Shown piece after piece: positions 4,661 through 5,298 of a DNA stretch of 5,298 nucleotides; position 1 is the stretch's first letter; every line of letters starts with the position of its first letter. The position numbers and the translations under genes were made by a program. The notes beneath the pieces are model-generated. The model had not been told where the DNA came from, ran no database searches, and was given only the letters and a program-made list of their open reading frames with translations. The DNA lies in contig JAODBQ010000376.1 of assembly GCA_025464045.1 (NCBI GenBank), positions 1-5,298 on the forward strand. Direction: 5' to 3'. The stretch is from Ilumatobacteraceae bacterium. GTDB lineage: Bacteria; Actinomycetota; Acidimicrobiia; Acidimicrobiales; Ilumatobacteraceae.

Positions 4661-4694
4661 GACACACGCGAATCGGAACAAGGGGGGGTCTCAC

Positions 4695-5298
4695 ATGCGC
4701 TCCACGCATGAATCGGTCGTCGTTGCGCGACCACGCCATGGCCGGATGGTGCTCGGCGTCGTCGCCGCGCTCGGGCTCGTGCTCGCAGCGTGCGGGTCGG
4801 ACAAGCAGTCGACGTCCACGGCCGCCGCGACAGCGACGACGGCAGCGGCCGCGCCGACCACGGCAGCCGCCGGGGCGACGACAGCTGCAGCTGGGGCGGC
4901 CACGACCGCGGCCGCCGCGGCGACCACCGCGGCAGCCGGCGCGGCGACAACCGCTGCGACCGGGACCAAGGCACCGCTCAGCACCGCGAAGGCGACGGGC
5001 ACACCGATCAAGGTGATGACCGAGGCGCCGGTGGACAGTCAGATCGCCCCGTACCCGAACATCCCGGCCGCGGCAAAGGTCTACGCGCAGTGGATCAACG
5101 ACCACGGTGGCATCAACGGCCGGCCGCTCGAGGTCGTCGTCTGCGACGACCGCGCCGATGCTGCCGAGGCGGCCAACTGCGCGCGCAAGGCCGTCGAGGA
5201 GAAGGTCGTCGCCAACGTCGGTTCGTTCACCGTCGACGTCAGCCGCGGCATCCCGATCCTCGAGGAGAACAAGATCGCCTGGTTCGGGGCGTGCTGTC
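4695..5298 (+). CDS. LivK-like ABC transporter substrate-binding lipoprotein, 3' end outside the window
   Basis: The first 201 codons of an extracytoplasmic solute-binding protein (periplasmic-binding fold type I, branched-chain amino acid or amide type) are present with no stop before the window ends. The N-terminus is a lipoprotein signal: Arg-rich start (R12, R14, R17), hydrophobic core 18-30 and lipobox LAAC with C33 as the lipidated residue. Residues 37-98 are a disordered Ala/Thr linker that should hold the domain off the membrane. The binding domain starts near I105, with AAKVYAQWINDHGGINGRPL, VVCDDRADAAEAANCARKAV and VVANVGSFT, hallmarks of the family. The two Cys in the CDD...NC segment may form a disulfide. 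ATG 4695 is supported by AGGGGGGG (4681-4688) with a 6-nt spacer; the next ATG (4746) would lose the basic region. Transporter permease and ATPase genes, if linked, would lie further right. Ligand unknown. Confidence 0.9.
   Translation, partial: MRSTHESVVVARPRHGRMVLGVVAALGLVLAACGSDKQSTSTAAATATTAAAAPTTAAAGATTAAAGAATTAAAAATTAAAGAATTAATGTKAPLSTAKATGTPIKVMTEAPVDSQIAPYPNIPAAAKVYAQWINDHGGINGRPLEVVVCDDRADAAEAANCARKAVEEKVVANVGSFTVDVSRGIPILEENKIAWFGACC
4836..4958 (+). repeat. Ala/Thr heptad-like repeats in the lipoprotein linker
   Basis: Residues 48-88 of the lipoprotein are built from units TTAAAAP, TTAAAGA, TTAAAGAA, TTAAAAA, TTAAAGAA and TTAA. At DNA level the units vary in their third codon positions, so the pattern is maintained in protein rather than by recent duplication. 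No charged residue occurs in the stretch. It is a flexible spacer, possibly a target for glycosylation at Thr. Confidence 0.8.

Larger units (their letters stand above)
4219..4694. other. 476-bp divergent intergenic region
   Basis: This separates the start of the luciferase-like gene (-) from the LivK-like gene (+), so it should hold both promoters. No frame inside looks coding; the open frames translate to Arg- and Ser-rich sequence without domains. It contains a strong inverted repeat at 4382-4409, an AT-rich patch AAGTACTAAGTT at 4411-4422 that may be part of a promoter, a small CGGATC/GATCCG stem at 4443-4458 and a perfect 12-bp stem at 4632-4660. No convincing -35/-10 pair could be placed on either strand. 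Confidence 0.6.

Overview
The window is GC-rich, with codons strongly biased to G or C in the third position. It encodes a lipoprotein with a long Ala/Thr-rich linker after the lipobox and starts with a tRNA 3' end carrying U73 and an encoded CCA. This suits a high-GC actinobacterium. The linker style recalls Acidimicrobiia (Ilumatobacter-like), but no marker here fixes the taxon.

Layout, left to right. (1) Positions 1-36 are the 3' part of a tRNA, probably tRNA-Thr. (2) Positions 37-374 hold no convincing gene but carry a 20-bp tandem repeat and scattered inverted copies of its core. (3) Positions 375-1214 (+) encode a complete short-chain dehydrogenase/reductase (SDR), followed by a perfect 22-bp palindrome that probably acts as its terminator. 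(4) Positions 1392-2080 are a scar. The C-terminal part of an NMT1/SsuA-like substrate-binding protein (- strand) lies head to head with the last 61 codons of an NtaA/SnaA/DszA-like flavin monooxygenase (+ strand). Both have lost their 5' ends, and the binding-protein remnant also has frameshifts. (5) Positions 2098-2152 hold a near-consensus promoter with two matching palindromic operators. It drives an ArsR-type repressor fused to an SRPBCC/AHSA1 domain (2185-3024, +). (6) A nested stem-loop at 3040-3084 separates this gene from a convergent, complete luciferase-like monooxygenase (3067-4218, -). (7) Positions 4219-4694 are a divergent intergenic region with two strong inverted repeats. (8) Positions 4695-5298 (+) are the start of a LivK-like ABC transporter lipoprotein that runs off the window.

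The genes share a catabolic theme: two solute-binding proteins (one broken), two flavin-dependent monooxygenases (one broken) and an SDR. This looks like a region for uptake and oxidation of small organic compounds that has been rearranged. No substrate can be named from the sequence. The best-supported regulatory unit is the self-contained ArsR-SRPBCC gene with its own operator/promoter, which looks autoregulated. I see no transposase, integrase, CRISPR array or defence system. The most unusual item is the double-truncation scar, which is either a genuine deletion or an assembly join.
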